Origin: Dactylorhiza incarnata
Taxonomy: Eukaryota > Streptophyta > Magnoliopsida > Asparagales > Orchidaceae
Direction of reading: 5' to 3'
Assembly (NCBI GenBank): GCA_033032865.1
Contig: JAWHQI010000005.1
Span: forward strand, 9,944,001 to 10,008,000
Length of the DNA: 64,000 nucleotides
The position numbers were made by a program, and so were the translations under genes. The notes below the pieces were generated by a model, which was given only the letters and a program-made list of their open reading frames with translations, searched no databases and was not told the DNA's origin. Shown here piece after piece: positions 11,418-23,825 of this stretch. Within the stretch, counting starts at the first letter, position 1, and each line of letters begins with the position of its first letter.

Positions 11418-12926
11418 TGATGCGTGTCGGCAAGTGCACCGGTCGCTGTCAAGTAATAATTGTGGAGAATAGAATCCCCGGATGTCGGTCTCTTGAGGAA
11501 TGCAGGATGGGTGAATGAATCGTGCAGTGATTATTGTTACACAAACATTTAACAAACACAAAGAGGGGGGCTTTTGGTTGGTTTTCCTAATCTTAGCAAC
11601 GACAAAAGAGATGCGGGTCAAAAACACCGCTTCGCAAAGTGAGGTGGATGCAACGGCCGCGATGCCGTGCTTCGTGAGGCGGATGGAATGTACTCAAGTG
11701 CGAGAGGGTGAGGGTCGCAAACACCTCTTCACAACCGTCGTTGGCTCTTGCTAACACGGAACAAACACCTTGCGTGCGCGTGCGAGTGAGTGAGTGAAAA
11801 AGGAGTGAATCACAACCGAACCATGAAGAACAACAAAGAAACATTCATTTCAACAAACATCATCATAATATTCGAGTTTACACGGTTCAACGAGTACAAT
11901 GGAGGAAAGAGGAAAGAAATAACCGGTGGTGAAGACTAGCGGCCGTTCACGGCCGGAATGGTAGGTTGCCGGGCTACCTCCAGACTCGGACGGACTATGC
12001 TTCCGGCGTAGAGAGCTGTCACGATCTCCCTACGTAGCTCCGTCGTCTTCGACTTCAGGTTCCTTCTTCTTCTCATCGGGCGGAATGAGAGAATGGTTGC
12101 TTGGAGGCTTGCGGACGATGGAGAACACTCACGGACAATGGAGGAAGTCTTGGAATGGGTGGAGGAGGCTTCCCCTTGTGTAGAAGATGAAGTAGAGGCA
12201 TCCCACGGTGGAAATCGGCGGCGTACGGAACAGGAATCCCGCTCCCGCCAGTGATCGAACGCCCTAAAATCGCAACAGGCGTTTAAATAGGCGCTGGATT
12301 AAATACTGCGCACGGTTATTGGCGCACGACCAGTGGTCGTGCGCACTGGAATTCTGCGATCGTGCGCACTGCCTGGGTGGAACCTGCAGGATACGAAATT
12401 ATAAAATAAAATGTTCGCACGACCAGTGGCGCACGACCGGTGGTCGTGCGCACAATCGTTGATGGTCGTGCGCAATACAGCAAACAGAACTCAGAATTTT
12501 AATGATAAGTGCGCACGAGCAGTGGCGCACGACCGGTGGTCGTGCGCACTGTCGTTGATGGTCATGCGCACTGCACCAAACAGAACTCGTGAAAAAGGGT
12601 TAAGTGCACACGATCAGTGGCGCACGACCAGTGGTCGTGCGCAATAGAACCGGCGATCGTGCGCAGTGTTCCTGTGCAGAATTGCACCGGGAACACCTGC
12701 ACTACTCCTATTCCAGCACAACCACAGATCTAGCCACTGAAAGTGGCACTTAACAGCACAAGAATACTACTAATGACAATAAGCACGAAAATCACACCAA
12801 AGTGGGCCAAGATGTGCACCTAGTATGGATTATCAAATATAAACTATAACAAAGCTAAAGTGCGGAGAAATGACTAAATAACGGCCCGGATGAGTCCATA
12901 AATGTGTATATGATCAGGACTCATCA
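11418..12926 (-). repeat. E1 LTR2 (shared middle LTR, mosaic)
   Basis: 1509 bp, serving as 5' LTR for the left copy and 3' LTR for the right copy. No target duplication lies at its edges. In its left third it matches LTR3 at all four sites where LTR1 differs from it (LTR1 positions 3245, 3349, 3362, 3706). From LTR1 position 3805 onward it matches LTR1 at all 13 sites where LTR3 differs from the other two. The switch therefore falls within about 11977-12076. TATA-like box near 12282-12290. Confidence 0.97.
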
Positions 12927-14722
12927 CACCCCCAGACTTAACTGTTTGCGCGTCCCGAGCAAACGAATCCGGCGGAGTGTGAAAACGATAGTTAACATAG
13001 AGAATTACACAAGGGAGTACGGTGCGAAGTAACAACGCATGCGAGTAGAGATTCTAGTAGAAGGAGAGCTTAACTATGCTAACTAATTTACATAAGTATT
13101 AAAGCGTAATTAAAGATTTAGTTATACTCAGTTGGTGAATTATGAAGAATTTGACGATCATGCCCGGTATGAAAGTGACGAGACACTGAGGCGGGTGTTG
13201 CAAAAGATCGGGGCTTAGGAATAACTCCGCTGAAATCCATCACCGTCGTGAACCATACGCTTGCCCGGTCACACTCTCTCCACGGCGCTAGCAAACTCGC
13301 AAATCAAATCAGTAGGACTTATAGGATTAGAACGGGGCTTAGGTTACGGTATGATATTCAAAGTTAAACGCGGTGGCTACGCAACCCAAGTGAGCTAACG
13401 GAACGCTGCACCACACAAGACCAACAAACTATGCTCGTGTGACACACCCCCAGACTTATCATGAAAACCAGGTGTGCACACGGCCTACTTCACAAATACC
13501 AACAGATTTTCTGTTTTTTAGCTCGGGAGGATTTTTTTTCAAAATACTCTTTTTTTTTCTTTTACATATTTTACTTCTTTTATGTAACCTCCAGTTGGTT
13601 CAAAATCAGCAGATGGACGTTATTTTCCCATCATAACACAATGATTCCACACTCCACACAAGTTTAGAATTATGAGCGCAGTTAAAAACAATTTGGTTGC
13701 GGGCGTGGGATAGGCTTCAGGCTTTGGTGGATGAAGAGGAGCTGAACAAAGGATTGGTAGGCACAAAATAGGCTTGCAAAGGTGAATGAAATGGACATGG
13801 AATAACAAAGCTCAAACTAGCCAAAGGGTGGCCTACATCATGCTTGACTCAACGAGTAGCTCTCACCCATGCTTCGAGAGTCGCTTGGGGCAAGTTCTTA
13901 GCCCACGAGAAAGATAAACCTTCCTCCCGACTCGAGCAACACACGACTAGTAATCGCACACACACAACACCGGGTTATCGTCAATTCCATACAAATTCAC
14001 CACTTGAGTATATTAAATCTAAATTTACGCAGAAATACTAAACATAATTTAGATGCATAAAGAAAATCTAGTTCTACTCACATTCTACCATAGCATGTGA
14101 AGTGACTAGAACACTACATGAGTCAACATCGCACTCCAAATAATAATTCCTACGTTAACAATCTATTTCACATTCCGACCAAAATAGTTTAAACGGAACA
14201 ACGACAAAAAGATAAACACGCACTCAAGTGGGTGAAGTGGTGTGTGAAGCATGAAAAACAAAAATAATGACTAGGATAAATAAAGATACAACCTTCTAGT
14301 ATGCGGTGCAACTCATGCACAGTGGGTAACAACAACCGCTCCCCCAGACTTAAGCTAAACGATATATCTAGAAATTTGAAGCTAAAAGAAGGGAGGAAGT
14401 GTTACCCAATGCTCAGAAATGAGCATACCAGACGATTGGCGTTTATGATCACGAATAGTCCGCAGCATCCGCACCATCGAACACAAAACCTGCAAGCACA
14501 AACTCAAAGCAACAAAAGCAAATACAAAAGCTGAACTAAAAGAAGTTAGAAAAAAGGAAATACGAAAACAGGAAATCTGGGTTGTCTCCCAGGAGCGCTT
14601 TCATTTAACGTCCTTAAGCTGGACCAAATACCTTTATTAGCATTGTTTATAAAGTTCAGGAATTAAAAAGAAAGAGTTCTCAAGAGTAGGGTTTCACAAA
14701 AATAAGAGACAAGAAGGGGAAA

Positions 14723-17700
14723 TCAGCTGCCGGTGTTTGTATGATGTCCATCTCCCAATGTCAACAACTGACACTCCTTGTTTATAGTGGCGCCATCGCA
14801 TAACTTCAGCCGATGTCCATTGACCTTAAACTTGTCCCCCTTATCCCCAGATATTTCTATGGCACCGAAGGGGGAGACATCGGTCACGGAGAAAGGACCA
14901 CTCCACCGCGATTTTAGCTTCCCTGGGAAGAGGCGGAGACGGGAGTTGTAGAGCAACACTTGGTCCCCAATTTTGAACTCCTTAGGAATGATATGCCGAT
15001 CGTGCCATTTCTTTGTTTTCTCCTTGTAGATACGAGCGTTTTCATAAGCGAAATGACGGAGCTCCTTTAACTCGTTGAGTTGGGAACGACGCACCTCGGC
15101 CGCTGCTCCAATGTCCATGTTCAGAAGTTTGGTTGCCCATAATGCTTTATGCTCCAGCTCTACAGGGAGGTGGCATGCCTTGCCGTAGACTAATTGAAAC
15201 GGAGTCATGCCGATGGGTGTTTTGAACGCAGTCCGGTAAGCCCATAATGCGTCGTCGACCTTTTTAGCCCACTCCTTCCTATTTGAATGTATTGATTTCT
15301 CAATTATTCGCTTGAGCTCGCGGTTGGAGACTTCGACTTGCCCGCATGTTTGGGGATGGTATGCCAAAGAAATCTTATGATGGACCCCAAACTTTTTCAT
15401 GAGCTGCACAAACTGCTTATTGCAAAAATGACTACCGCCGTCACTGATGATAGTTCTCGGCGTCCCAAACCTGGAGAAGATATTCTTGTGGATAAAGTGT
15501 AGCACTGTGTTTGCATCATTCGTGGCAACCGCCTCAGCTTCCACCCATTTTGAAACATAATCAACTGCCACAATAATGTAATGCTTACCGTGAGACATTG
15601 GGAAGGGACCCATGAAGTCTATTCCCCAGACATCAAAGGGTTCGCAGACCAGCATGTTATTAAGGGGCATCTCATCACGCCGGGAAATATTTCTGGTCCT
15701 TTGGCACTCGTCGCACTTGGTGACATAGGCATGGGCGTCCCGGAAGAGGGTCGGCCAAAACAATCCACATTGCAGGATTTTTCGTGCTGTTCGAACGGCC
15801 CCGAAGTGCCCGCCAGCTTCTCTGTCATGGCAGTGCTGCAATATAGACTGAAACTCAGCTTCCGGAATACAACGCCTAATAATCCCGTCGCTGCACGTGT
15901 GGAATAAGAGCGGATCTTCCCAAAAATAGTATTTTGAGTCAGAGGCAAGCTTCCGTCTTTGCCGAGGGGACAGATTCAGGGAGAAGGTTTTACAAGCCAT
16001 GTAATTAGCGATATCTGCGTACCAAGGTGCGGTTGGGGAGGACGTAGTAATTGCGAATAACTTTTCATCCGGGAAATAGTCGTCCGTTTCCTCCTCAACG
16101 CTGTTGGGAGTGTCGTACTCCAATCGCGAGAGATGATCCGCAATCACGTTCTCCACCCCTTTCTTATCTTTGATTTCCAGATTGTATTCCTGCAAAAGTA
16201 AAATCCAACGAATCAGGCGCGATTTGGATTCTTTCTTACTGAAAAGATACCTGAGAGCGGCGTGGTCCGTATACACGATCACTTCGGAAAGTACCAAGTA
16301 CGAGTGAAATTTTTCAAAAGCGAAGACCACGGCTAGCATTTCTTTCTCTGTGGTGGTATAATTTGCTTGAGCACTGTTAAGAGTTCGACTGGCATACGCA
16401 ATAGTGTGAAAAGTCTTGTCTTTCTTTTGACCGAGTACAGCACCTACGACCACATCACTTGCGTCGCACATGATAATAAAAGGCAAAGTCCAGTCGGGCG
16501 CCACCAAAATTGGGGCTGAGATGAGTTGTCCCCGTAAAGTTTCGAAGGCTTGCATGCATGCTTCGTCGAAGTGGAAGGGGACGTCCTTAACCAGCAGGCG
16601 AGATAAAGGCTTTGAAATGGAGGAAAAATCCTTGATGAACCTTCGATAGAAGCCCACATGACCAAGAAAACTTCGGATGCCTTTCACTGACATGGGTGGA
16701 GGGAGGTTTCTGATAACACTTACCTTCGCTTGATCCACTTCAAGCCCTTTGCAGGAAACTTTATGTCCCAACACAATTCCTTCGCGCACCATAAAGTGGC
16801 ATTTCTCCCAGTTCAAGACAAGATTGGTGTCTTCACACCGCTTCAAGGTCTTGGCCAAATTCGCGAGGCAAATGTCAAAGCTACTGCCAAATAGAGTAAA
16901 ATCATCCATGAAAACTTCGAGGAAGTCCCCCACCATGTCAGCAAAAATGGCGAGCATACAACGTTGGAAGGTTGCGGGGGCATTACACAGTCCGAATGGC
17001 ATTCTTTTGAACGCGAAGGTACCGGAGGGACATGTGAATGTTGTCTTGTCTTGATCAGATGGGTCAATTAGAATCTGATTGTACCCTGAGTACCCATCCA
17101 AGAAACAGTAGTAATCCTGCCCCGCTAACTTTTCTAGCATCTGATCAATGAAGGGGAGCGGAAAATGGTCCTTGTGCGTCGCATCATTCAGCTTGCGGTA
17201 GTCGATGCAGATTCTCCACCCGGTGATCACTCGGGTTGGTAGCAGTTCGTTTTTTTCATTGGCAACGACAGTAATCCCTCCCTTCTTTGGTACCACCTGG
17301 ACTGGACTGACCCATTTGCTATCGCTGATTGGGTAAATGATGCCAGCGTCTAAAAGCTTTATCACTTCAGCCTTCACTACCTCTTGCATTTTCGGGTTCA
17401 GCCGCCTCTGGGGCTGTGCTGTCGGTTTGTACTGATCTTCAAGGAGGATCTTATGCATGCAGACCGTGGGGCTGATTCCCTTAATGTCAGCAAGAGACCG
17501 TCCGAATACCATGTGGTACCTTCTCAGCACGCCCACTAATGCAGTTTCATTGGCGGCGGACAGGGCTGCGGAAATAATCACCGGATGCGTGTTATTTTCT
17601 CCAAGAAAAACGTACTTTAGAGAATCCGGGAGTTGTTTGAGTGCCGGACAAGGATTTGGATTGGCAGAATCGTTGGAGGGTTCTCCGATTGAGTGTGACA

Positions 17701-19495
17701 AATCGGGCTGGTTTGAGTGTGCACCCCCTTCTTCCTTGTCTTCGTGCTGCCAACACGCCTCACTGTCATCCAACTCCACAACGTTCTGACCATCGAATTC
17801 TTCAAGCGCCTCTGCTGGTTCGCACTCCGAGATTTCAAAGAGTTGCGACGGGCTGTGGACGTTGAAAGATATAGCATCCTCCCCCAGTCTTAATGTGAGC
17901 TCCCCCTGCTCCACATTAATAATAGCACGAGCAGTAGCGAGAAAGGGCCGCCCCAAGATAATGGGTACATTTGAATCGACCTTCATGTCGAGGATGATAA
18001 AATCAGCTGGAAAAGCGAGACCGTTTACAACTATTGTGAGGTCCTCGACGATTCCTGACGGCTTCTTGATCGACCGATCAGCTAGCTGCAGCATTACCTG
18101 CGTTGGCTTCAAGATCCCAGCACCAAGTTCACGAAAGATAGAGAGCGGCATCAAGTTGATTGATGCCCCCAAATCACAGAGTGCCTGGCTGAAACGGTGA
18201 TGGCCGATCCTGCAGGGAATCGTAAAGTTGCCCGGATCCTTGCACTTTGTGGGCAAATTGGAAATGATGGCGGAGCACTCCTCGGTGAGGTCGATAGTTT
18301 TGAGACCCTCCAACTGCTTCCGCTTCGAGATCAAGTCTTTCAAAAACTTGGAGTAACCTGACATTTGAGAGATAGCTTCAATTAGTGGTATGCTCACTTG
18401 CACTCCCTTCATTATTTCCAAGAATCTGCGGAATTGCTTCTCGGATTTCTCGTTTCGCAGCCTGTGGGGGAATGGGGGGTGAACAACACTTTTCGAGGTT
18501 TGTGCCTCGCTCATGGGATGCGGCTCAATATGACTCTGAGTTAGCTTCTCGGAAGTGTCTTCATTATGCTTGTCAGTGGAACACGCAAGTGGTTCCTGTC
18601 GAGGAGGATTGTCTACACTTCTCCCACTTCTCAATTGCATGGTGTTCACTGACTCAGGAGGCTGACTTGCAAGCCCAGAAACGACATCGGACAGCGTCCC
18701 TATAGTAGATCGAAGCTGTTGGATTGCGGCAGATTGGTCATTCATTTTGTTTAATACCCCGACCACCAAAGTTGCTAACTGTTCTGGTTGCTCTGGCGGC
18801 ATAAAATCCGCTGCTCCTTTGGATGTCACGGCATTAACTGCAGCAGTGCTTGGGGAGCGAATAACATGACTCCAGTGCTGACTGGTGTGAACAATATTCA
18901 CGACCACTTCCCACGCGTCCTTCCCTGATTTATTAAACAGGGCCCCTCCAGCTGCCATATCAAAAAGTAGACGGAATTTATCCAGCACTCCGAAATAAAA
19001 AATCTGAATTAAGAAAGCTTCTGAAAGATCTTCACGGTAGCATCCCCTATGCAAGGATTGGAAACGCTCCCAAGCATCAACTAACGTCTCCTCCTTCCCT
19101 TGTCCAAAGGTTACGAGTTCCCTGTACTTGTCCAAGGCTTGGGTACGATGTTGAAACTCTTGCAAAAATCTCCCCTCGAGTTGTTTCCATGTGGTCACCT
19201 CTCTTTTCCGAATATCCCAATACCAGCTTTTGGCTTTTTTATGCAAGGAGAATGAAAATGCCAAAATCTTTTGTAGGTCGTTTTCAATTCCATTGAATAC
19301 ACATGTGTAATAGATTTCTAAAAAGTCCTGCATGTGTTGCACCGCGTCTTCATGCTCATCCCCGCTGAACTTGCAGTTCCCTGATATGTACTCAATGACG
19401 TCGGAGGAGATCCCGAAGTCATGATTGTTCCTTTCTGCTTGATCCCTTAAATCATCCAAGCTTCCCTGATAGATGCATTCCTGAATGGAGGTCAT
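14723..19495 (-). CDS. gag-pol: Gag-Pol polyprotein, Athila-type, right copy (intact)
   Basis: Second intact copy, 8271 bp from the first, with the same length (1590 aa from the Met codon at 19493-19495) and the same domain order. It differs from the left copy at five residues: 37 (M to I), 645 (P to L), 762 (V to I, in RT), 1029 (L to F, in RNase H) and 1178 (Q to R). None is a catalytic residue. It is flanked on the right by its own tRNA-Asp primer site (19666-19682) and LTR3, and on the left by a polypurine tract at 12927-12940. Either copy could be expressed from its own 5' LTR. Two intact frames so alike indicate a recent duplication. Confidence 0.95.
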   Translation of the reverse strand: MTSIQECIYQGSLDDLRDQAERNNHDFGISSDVIEYISGNCKFSGDEHEDAVQHMQDFLEIYYTCVFNGIENDLQKILAFSFSLHKKAKSWYWDIRKREVTTWKQLEGRFLQEFQHRTQALDKYRELVTFGQGKEETLVDAWERFQSLHRGCYREDLSEAFLIQIFYFGVLDKFRLLFDMAAGGALFNKSGKDAWEVVVNIVHTSQHWSHVIRSPSTAAVNAVTSKGAADFMPPEQPEQLATLVVGVLNKMNDQSAAIQQLRSTIGTLSDVVSGLASQPPESVNTMQLRSGRSVDNPPRQEPLACSTDKHNEDTSEKLTQSHIEPHPMSEAQTSKSVVHPPFPHRLRNEKSEKQFRRFLEIMKGVQVSIPLIEAISQMSGYSKFLKDLISKRKQLEGLKTIDLTEECSAIISNLPTKCKDPGNFTIPCRIGHHRFSQALCDLGASINLMPLSIFRELGAGILKPTQVMLQLADRSIKKPSGIVEDLTIVVNGLAFPADFIILDMKVDSNVPIILGRPFLATARAIINVEQGELTLRLGEDAISFNVHSPSQLFEISECEPAEALEEFDGQNVVELDDSEACWQHEDKEEGGAHSNQPDLSHSIGEPSNDSANPNPCPALKQLPDSLKYVFLGENNTHPVIISAALSAANETALVGVLRRYHMVFGRSLADIKGISPTVCMHKILLEDQYKPTAQPQRRLNPKMQEVVKAEVIKLLDAGIIYPISDSKWVSPVQVVPKKGGITVVANEKNELLPTRVITGWRICIDYRKLNDATHKDHFPLPFIDQMLEKLAGQDYYCFLDGYSGYNQILIDPSDQDKTTFTCPSGTFAFKRMPFGLCNAPATFQRCMLAIFADMVGDFLEVFMDDFTLFGSSFDICLANLAKTLKRCEDTNLVLNWEKCHFMVREGIVLGHKVSCKGLEVDQAKVSVIRNLPPPMSVKGIRSFLGHVGFYRRFIKDFSSISKPLSRLLVKDVPFHFDEACMQAFETLRGQLISAPILVAPDWTLPFIIMCDASDVVVGAVLGQKKDKTFHTIAYASRTLNSAQANYTTTEKEMLAVVFAFEKFHSYLVLSEVIVYTDHAALRYLFSKKESKSRLIRWILLLQEYNLEIKDKKGVENVIADHLSRLEYDTPNSVEEETDDYFPDEKLFAITTSSPTAPWYADIANYMACKTFSLNLSPRQRRKLASDSKYYFWEDPLLFHTCSDGIIRRCIPEAEFQSILQHCHDREAGGHFGAVRTARKILQCGLFWPTLFRDAHAYVTKCDECQRTRNISRRDEMPLNNMLVCEPFDVWGIDFMGPFPMSHGKHYIIVAVDYVSKWVEAEAVATNDANTVLHFIHKNIFSRFGTPRTIISDGGSHFCNKQFVQLMKKFGVHHKISLAYHPQTCGQVEVSNRELKRIIEKSIHSNRKEWAKKVDDALWAYRTAFKTPIGMTPFQLVYGKACHLPVELEHKALWATKLLNMDIGAAAEVRRSQLNELKELRHFAYENARIYKEKTKKWHDRHIIPKEFKIGDQVLLYNSRLRLFPGKLKSRWSGPFSVTDVSPFGAIEISGDKGDKFKVNGHRLKLCDGATINKECQLLTLGDGHHTNTGS

Positions 19496-19688
19496 GCTAC
19501 GAATACTAGCAAACAAAACGATTAGCGAATGATGGAGAAGGCGAAAGTAATCAGAAGTGCGTATCGAAAAGAAACGGAGATACCAGAGGTGAACAAAAGA
19601 AGTGAAAGAAAAGAAAATTCTCGTGCAACAAATCTTCACGCAGACGAATTCATCATGTCTGCATTCCCCGGCAACGGCGCCAAAAACT

Positions 19689-21197
19689 TGATGCGTGTCG
19701 GCAAGTGCACCGGTCGCTGTCAAGTAATAATTGTGGAGAATAGAATCCCCGGATGTCGGTCTCTTGAGGAATGCAGGATGGGTGAATGAATCGTGCAGTG
19801 ATTATTGTTACACAAACATTTAACAAACACAAAGAGGGGGGCTTTTGGTTGGTTTTCCTAATCTTAGCAACGACAAAAGAGATGCGGGTCAAAAACACCG
19901 CTTCGCAAAGTGAGGTGGATGCAACGGCCGCGATGCCGTGCTTCGTGAGGCGGATGGAATGTACTCAAGTGCGAGAGGGTGAGGGTCGCAAACACCTCTT
20001 CACAACCGTCGTTGGCTCTTGCTAACACGGAACAAACACCTTGCGTGCGCGTGCGAGTGAGTGAGTGAAAAAGGAGTGAATCACAACCGAACCATGAAGA
20101 ACAACAAAGAAACATTCATTTCAACAAACATCATCATAATATTCGAGTTTACACGGTTCAACGAGTACAATGGAGGAAAGAGGAAAGAAATAACCGGTGG
20201 TGAAGACTAGCGGCCGTTCACGGCCGGAATGGTAGGTTGTCGGGCTACCTCCAGACTCGGACGGACTATGCTTCCGGCGTAGAGAGCTGTCACGATCTCC
20301 CTACGTAGCTCCGTCGTCTTCGACTTCAGGTTCCTTCTTCTTCTCACCGGGCGGAATGAGAGAATGGTTGCTTGGAGGCTTGCGGACGATGGAGAACACT
20401 CACGGACAATGGAGGAAGTCTTGGAATGGGTGGAGGAGGCTTCCCCTTGCGTAGAAGATGAATTGGAGGCGTCCCACGGTGGAAATCGGCGGCGTACGGA
20501 ACAGGAATCCCGCTCCCGCCAGTGATCGAACGCCCTAAAATCGCAACAGGCGTTTAAATAGGCGCTGGATTAAATACTGCGCACGGTCATTGGCGCACGA
20601 CCCGTGGTCGTGCGCACTGGAATTCTACGATCGTGCGCACTGCCTGGGTGGAACCTGCAAGATACGAAATTATAAAATAAAATGTTCGCACGACCAGTGG
20701 TGCACGACCGGTGGTCGTGCGCACAATCGTTGATGGTCGTGCGCAATACAGCAAACAGAACTCAGAATTTTAATGATAAGTGCGCACGAGCAGTGGCGCA
20801 CGACCGGTGGTCGTGCGCACTGTCGTTGATGGTCGTGCGCACTGCACCAAACAGAACTCGTGAAAAAGGGTTAAGTGCACACGATCAGTGGCGCACGACC
20901 AGTGGTCGTGCGCAATAGAACTGGCGATCGTGCGCAGTGTTCCTGTGCAGAATTGCACCGGGAACACCTGCACTACTCCTATTCCAGCACAACCACAGAT
21001 CTAGCCACTGAAAGTGGCACTTAACAGCACAAGAATACTACTAATGACAATAAGCACGAAAATCACACCAAAGTGGGCCAAGATGTGCACCTAGCATGGA
21101 TTATCAAATATAAACTATAACAAGGCTAAAGTGCGGAGAAATGACTAAATAACGGCCCGGATGAGTCCATAAATGTGTATATGATCAGGACTCATCA
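19689..21197 (-). repeat. E1 LTR3 (5' LTR of the right copy)
   Basis: 1509 bp, ending at gactcatca, followed by the outer target duplication cccac at 21198-21202. It is the most divergent of the three LTRs, with about 15 differences from LTR2, nearly all right of 20339. Its TATA-like box is near 20553-20561, and it retains three perfect dyads and one altered dyad. As the outermost 5' LTR it would drive a transcript through the right copy. Confidence 0.96.
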
Positions 21198-21496
21198 CCC
21201 ACCACCTTCGTGCACATGCAACATGTTCTACTACCTATCTCCGAGCCATAGGCTCCCCGGGCTAACCCGCCCGTTACCATAACCTTCCGAGCCACCGGCT
21301 CGCCTGACCAACCCATCTGCACCAACGACATTACCGAGTCACAAGCTCACTAGACTAACTAGTCTGCTGCTACAACCAACGAGCCTACCACTCGTACAAC
21401 CAAACCAACTAACATCCCGTAACTACGGGGTGTGCGTGTGTGCGTTATTGAGTTAATCTTGTATAACAACTTCTTACTAATATGACTTATTGTTAA

Positions 21497-21587
21497 TCTT
21501 GGACTTCCCGAGGATTGCCCTGTAAGGGGCTCGCTACGGTACTAGGAACTGTAATGGGATGACACCCCAAAGTTCCCTTTCTCAAGA
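21497..21587. other. Foldable conserved motif, copy 1 (in E0)
   Basis: Outer arms TCTTG (21497-21501) and CAAGA (21583-21587) enclose GGACTTCCCGAGG. An inner stem follows, GGAACT (21545-21550) with AGTTCC (21571-21576), which itself holds GGG (21556-21558) and CCC. Two related copies lie in E6 (62386-62471, and 63937 to the window end). In the second copy the arms are changed but pairing is largely kept. Function unknown. A distant, shortened resemblance to the 3' half of 5S rRNA in antisense is possible but weak. Confidence 0.6.
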
Positions 21588-23484
21588 CACTTAGTGTTGT
21601 TGGTATCTACCCGTAAGGATACCCTCCTCATCATTACTCTTGAATTAAACCTAAGTGACTTATGACTTCCAAGACGATCTTTCGTCGACCCGAGCGCAAC
21701 TTACCTCTAACTCACCAAACACACCTTTACCACCTATAATACTTCTTGTTGACCATCATACCTTCTCAACTAAACCAGGTAAACCACTTACCTCCCATTC
21801 CCTCCTAAGGATCCACTTGATTCTCAAATTTCACAGTTTTACTAAACGCAGACCAAACTAATTATATGAAGCTCACAACTAGAGGTACTCCAAATATTCA
21901 TCCAACTGACCCAAGATATTTACTGGAGGTCTATCATGATGTTATAAGACTACTTTCAGAGAATCATATTTTTCCCTAATTTATTAATATTTATTTTAAT
22001 TTTTGCAAACATCTGCCAAATATGAAAATGAACATGAAGTGTAAGTAAATCTTATGATATGGCTCTCCAAAAATTATGATAAATCTATGGTGACTAAATA
22101 ACATCAGAAACAGCACATCATATTTTTACTGTAAGAAATTCTTCTCTAATTTAATTATTTATCATCTATCCAAAATCATAGTTTTATGAAGGAACCACAA
22201 AAAAGATCAATACTAAAATTATGGGAAAATTACCAAGCTCTTATATTCACCAGAAAAGGCTACTGACTAAGTTTCAGGATTTAAGTGAATCATTTTCTTA
22301 CTTAAATAAATACTTTCAGAAAATCTCAAATTAAATAAATTGTGAAGTAGCCTACCTATTTAAGTATTAAAAAATTCTATAAAAATTTACAGAGCTTTCT
22401 AATGCTCTGAAAAGTCCTATCACAAATTTGCACAATTTAACAATGAGTTTTGGACTCTCAAATATTTTTTTAAAGTTTAAATCAAAACAAGTGCCTTGTG
22501 AAAGAAGTACTGATTAAATCATTTTATAAAATTCACAAAAATTACCAGAGGTCTTAAACATGATTATAAGGGCACAACCAAAGTCTAATCATCATCCAAG
22601 ACTTTTTTAAGCATGTAAATGTTTCTTATAAGAAGTTTCCTTAAAGGGGCTATGTCCTAATTCAAAGGGGATATTCGCTCCTAAAATTCTTATAAAATTA
22701 TTAAGTGCCTATTTACACCCTATGAATCTATCCACCAAGTTTCATAACCAACCAGGGAATTTTGACCACATAGCCTTCACAAGGTTCTAAATGCACACCT
22801 AGGAATAAAACTAGTATTCTAGGGCTTAACCACCTCTACACCACCCCAAACAACTCATGGGGATTCTTTAGGTGATCCTAAACCAGTTACCAAGGTTTCA
22901 TTTCATGGTGATGAGTTTTGACCACCATACCCCAAGATAAACACCATACCCTAACTTTGACCCTATTTGTCCTAACTTGGGTTTGCAAAATACTCAAACA
23001 AAATAGTCCCAATTGGGCTGATAATTTTACCAATGTCATATAGTAACCCTAAGGGGCACCCACCAAAATTTGGAGGGCATTGGAGGTCATTTAACCCACT
23101 AATTAATTATTAGATGATTTATGAAATTATTTCAAAAACCTTAGAAAAAGGTTCTCCTAAAAAATCCCATCTTTGGATATGATGTGTGTGTAGGTATAAG
23201 TAGACTATGTTTCAAATCTCAAGTCCATATCATTTCCCAATCAAAAGTTATTCAAGAAATGGTGGCTGTCCTACACTAGGGACCAACCCTACCAAAATGG
23301 ACCTACAAGGAGCTACAGAACTCCTTTTGGGGTGAAGTTAATTTTAAAATAAAGTAGACACTAAGGGCTACAACTTTGGTGTTGACCACTTTTTCTGTAG
23401 AGGGGCCTAAGTATTTTTAATAATTTAATCTGAGTACAACAAAATATATGACAGAAATCATATAAACAATTAATTATACAACTG

Positions 23485-23825
23485 TTCTCCGTTCGACGAA
23501 ATTTAAACTGCGCTCGACGAAAGCAGAGCAAACTGCGTTCGACGAAAGCAGATCAAATCTGCGTTCGACGAAAGTTATTTCGTTTGACTAATATACTTAA
23601 TAACAGCGCTCGACGCAGAACTACGTTCGACGAAACATAGTCTGCGCTCGACGAAAGCGGAACAACTCTGCGTTCGACGAAATCTAACCAAAGCTGCGTT
23701 CGATTAATTTCTTAAACATCTGCGTTCGACTAATATCTATTATACCAGTGCTCGACTAAAGAAGACCAACTCCCGTTCGACAAATTATTCGTTCGACGAA
23801 TTTCATACAGCGTTCGACGAAACAA
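23485..23825. repeat. TTCGACGAA motif array in E0
   Basis: About a dozen copies of the core GCGTTCGACGAA or GCGCTCGACGAA, spaced roughly 20-35 bp, in an otherwise AT-rich stretch. Several sit inside longer near-palindromes such as ctgcgttcg-a-cgaaagcag. The complementary form TCGTCGAACGCAG also occurs in E3 LTRs and E6. I could not find a convincing TATA box next to it, so its place within U3 is assumed from the other families. Confidence 0.9.

Larger units (their letters stand above)
3147..21197 (-). mobile_element. E1: tandem Athila-type gypsy element (3 LTRs, 2 internal domains)
   Basis: Three LTRs of 1509 bp each (3147-4655, 11418-12926, 19689-21197) alternate with two internal domains of 6762 bp. 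The repeat period is exactly 8271 bp with no indel seen between copies. The whole 18,051-bp array is flanked by one 5-bp target duplication, cccac (3142-3146 and 21198-21202), with none at the middle LTR, so it entered as one insertion. LTR ends are tgatg/catca. The element reads on the minus strand: each copy has a tRNA-Asp primer site beside its right LTR, one gag-pol frame, a non-coding 3' region and a polypurine tract beside its left LTR. The clade call rests on the protease motif [10 protein letters not shown], the RT motif FMDDF, the tRNA-Asp primer and the lack of a chromodomain. No env-like frame is present. Confidence 0.97.

Noticed and set aside
11225..11452. 76-codon N-terminal extension of the E1 gag-pol frame (also 19496-19723)
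   Set aside because: It runs through the leader, the tRNA-Asp primer site and 35 bp of LTR. The extension has no gag character, and the Met at 11222-11224 starts the recognisable protein.
3147..21197. Tandem copy as a simple assembly duplication
   Set aside because: The two bodies differ at scattered sites, and the middle LTR has an ordered mosaic pattern that a copied contig would not create. Not fully excluded without long reads.
21497..21587. Genuine 5S rRNA gene or Cassandra-type 5S insert
   Set aside because: Similarity is limited to short blocks in antisense with a large internal deletion; the pol III control regions are not recognisable.
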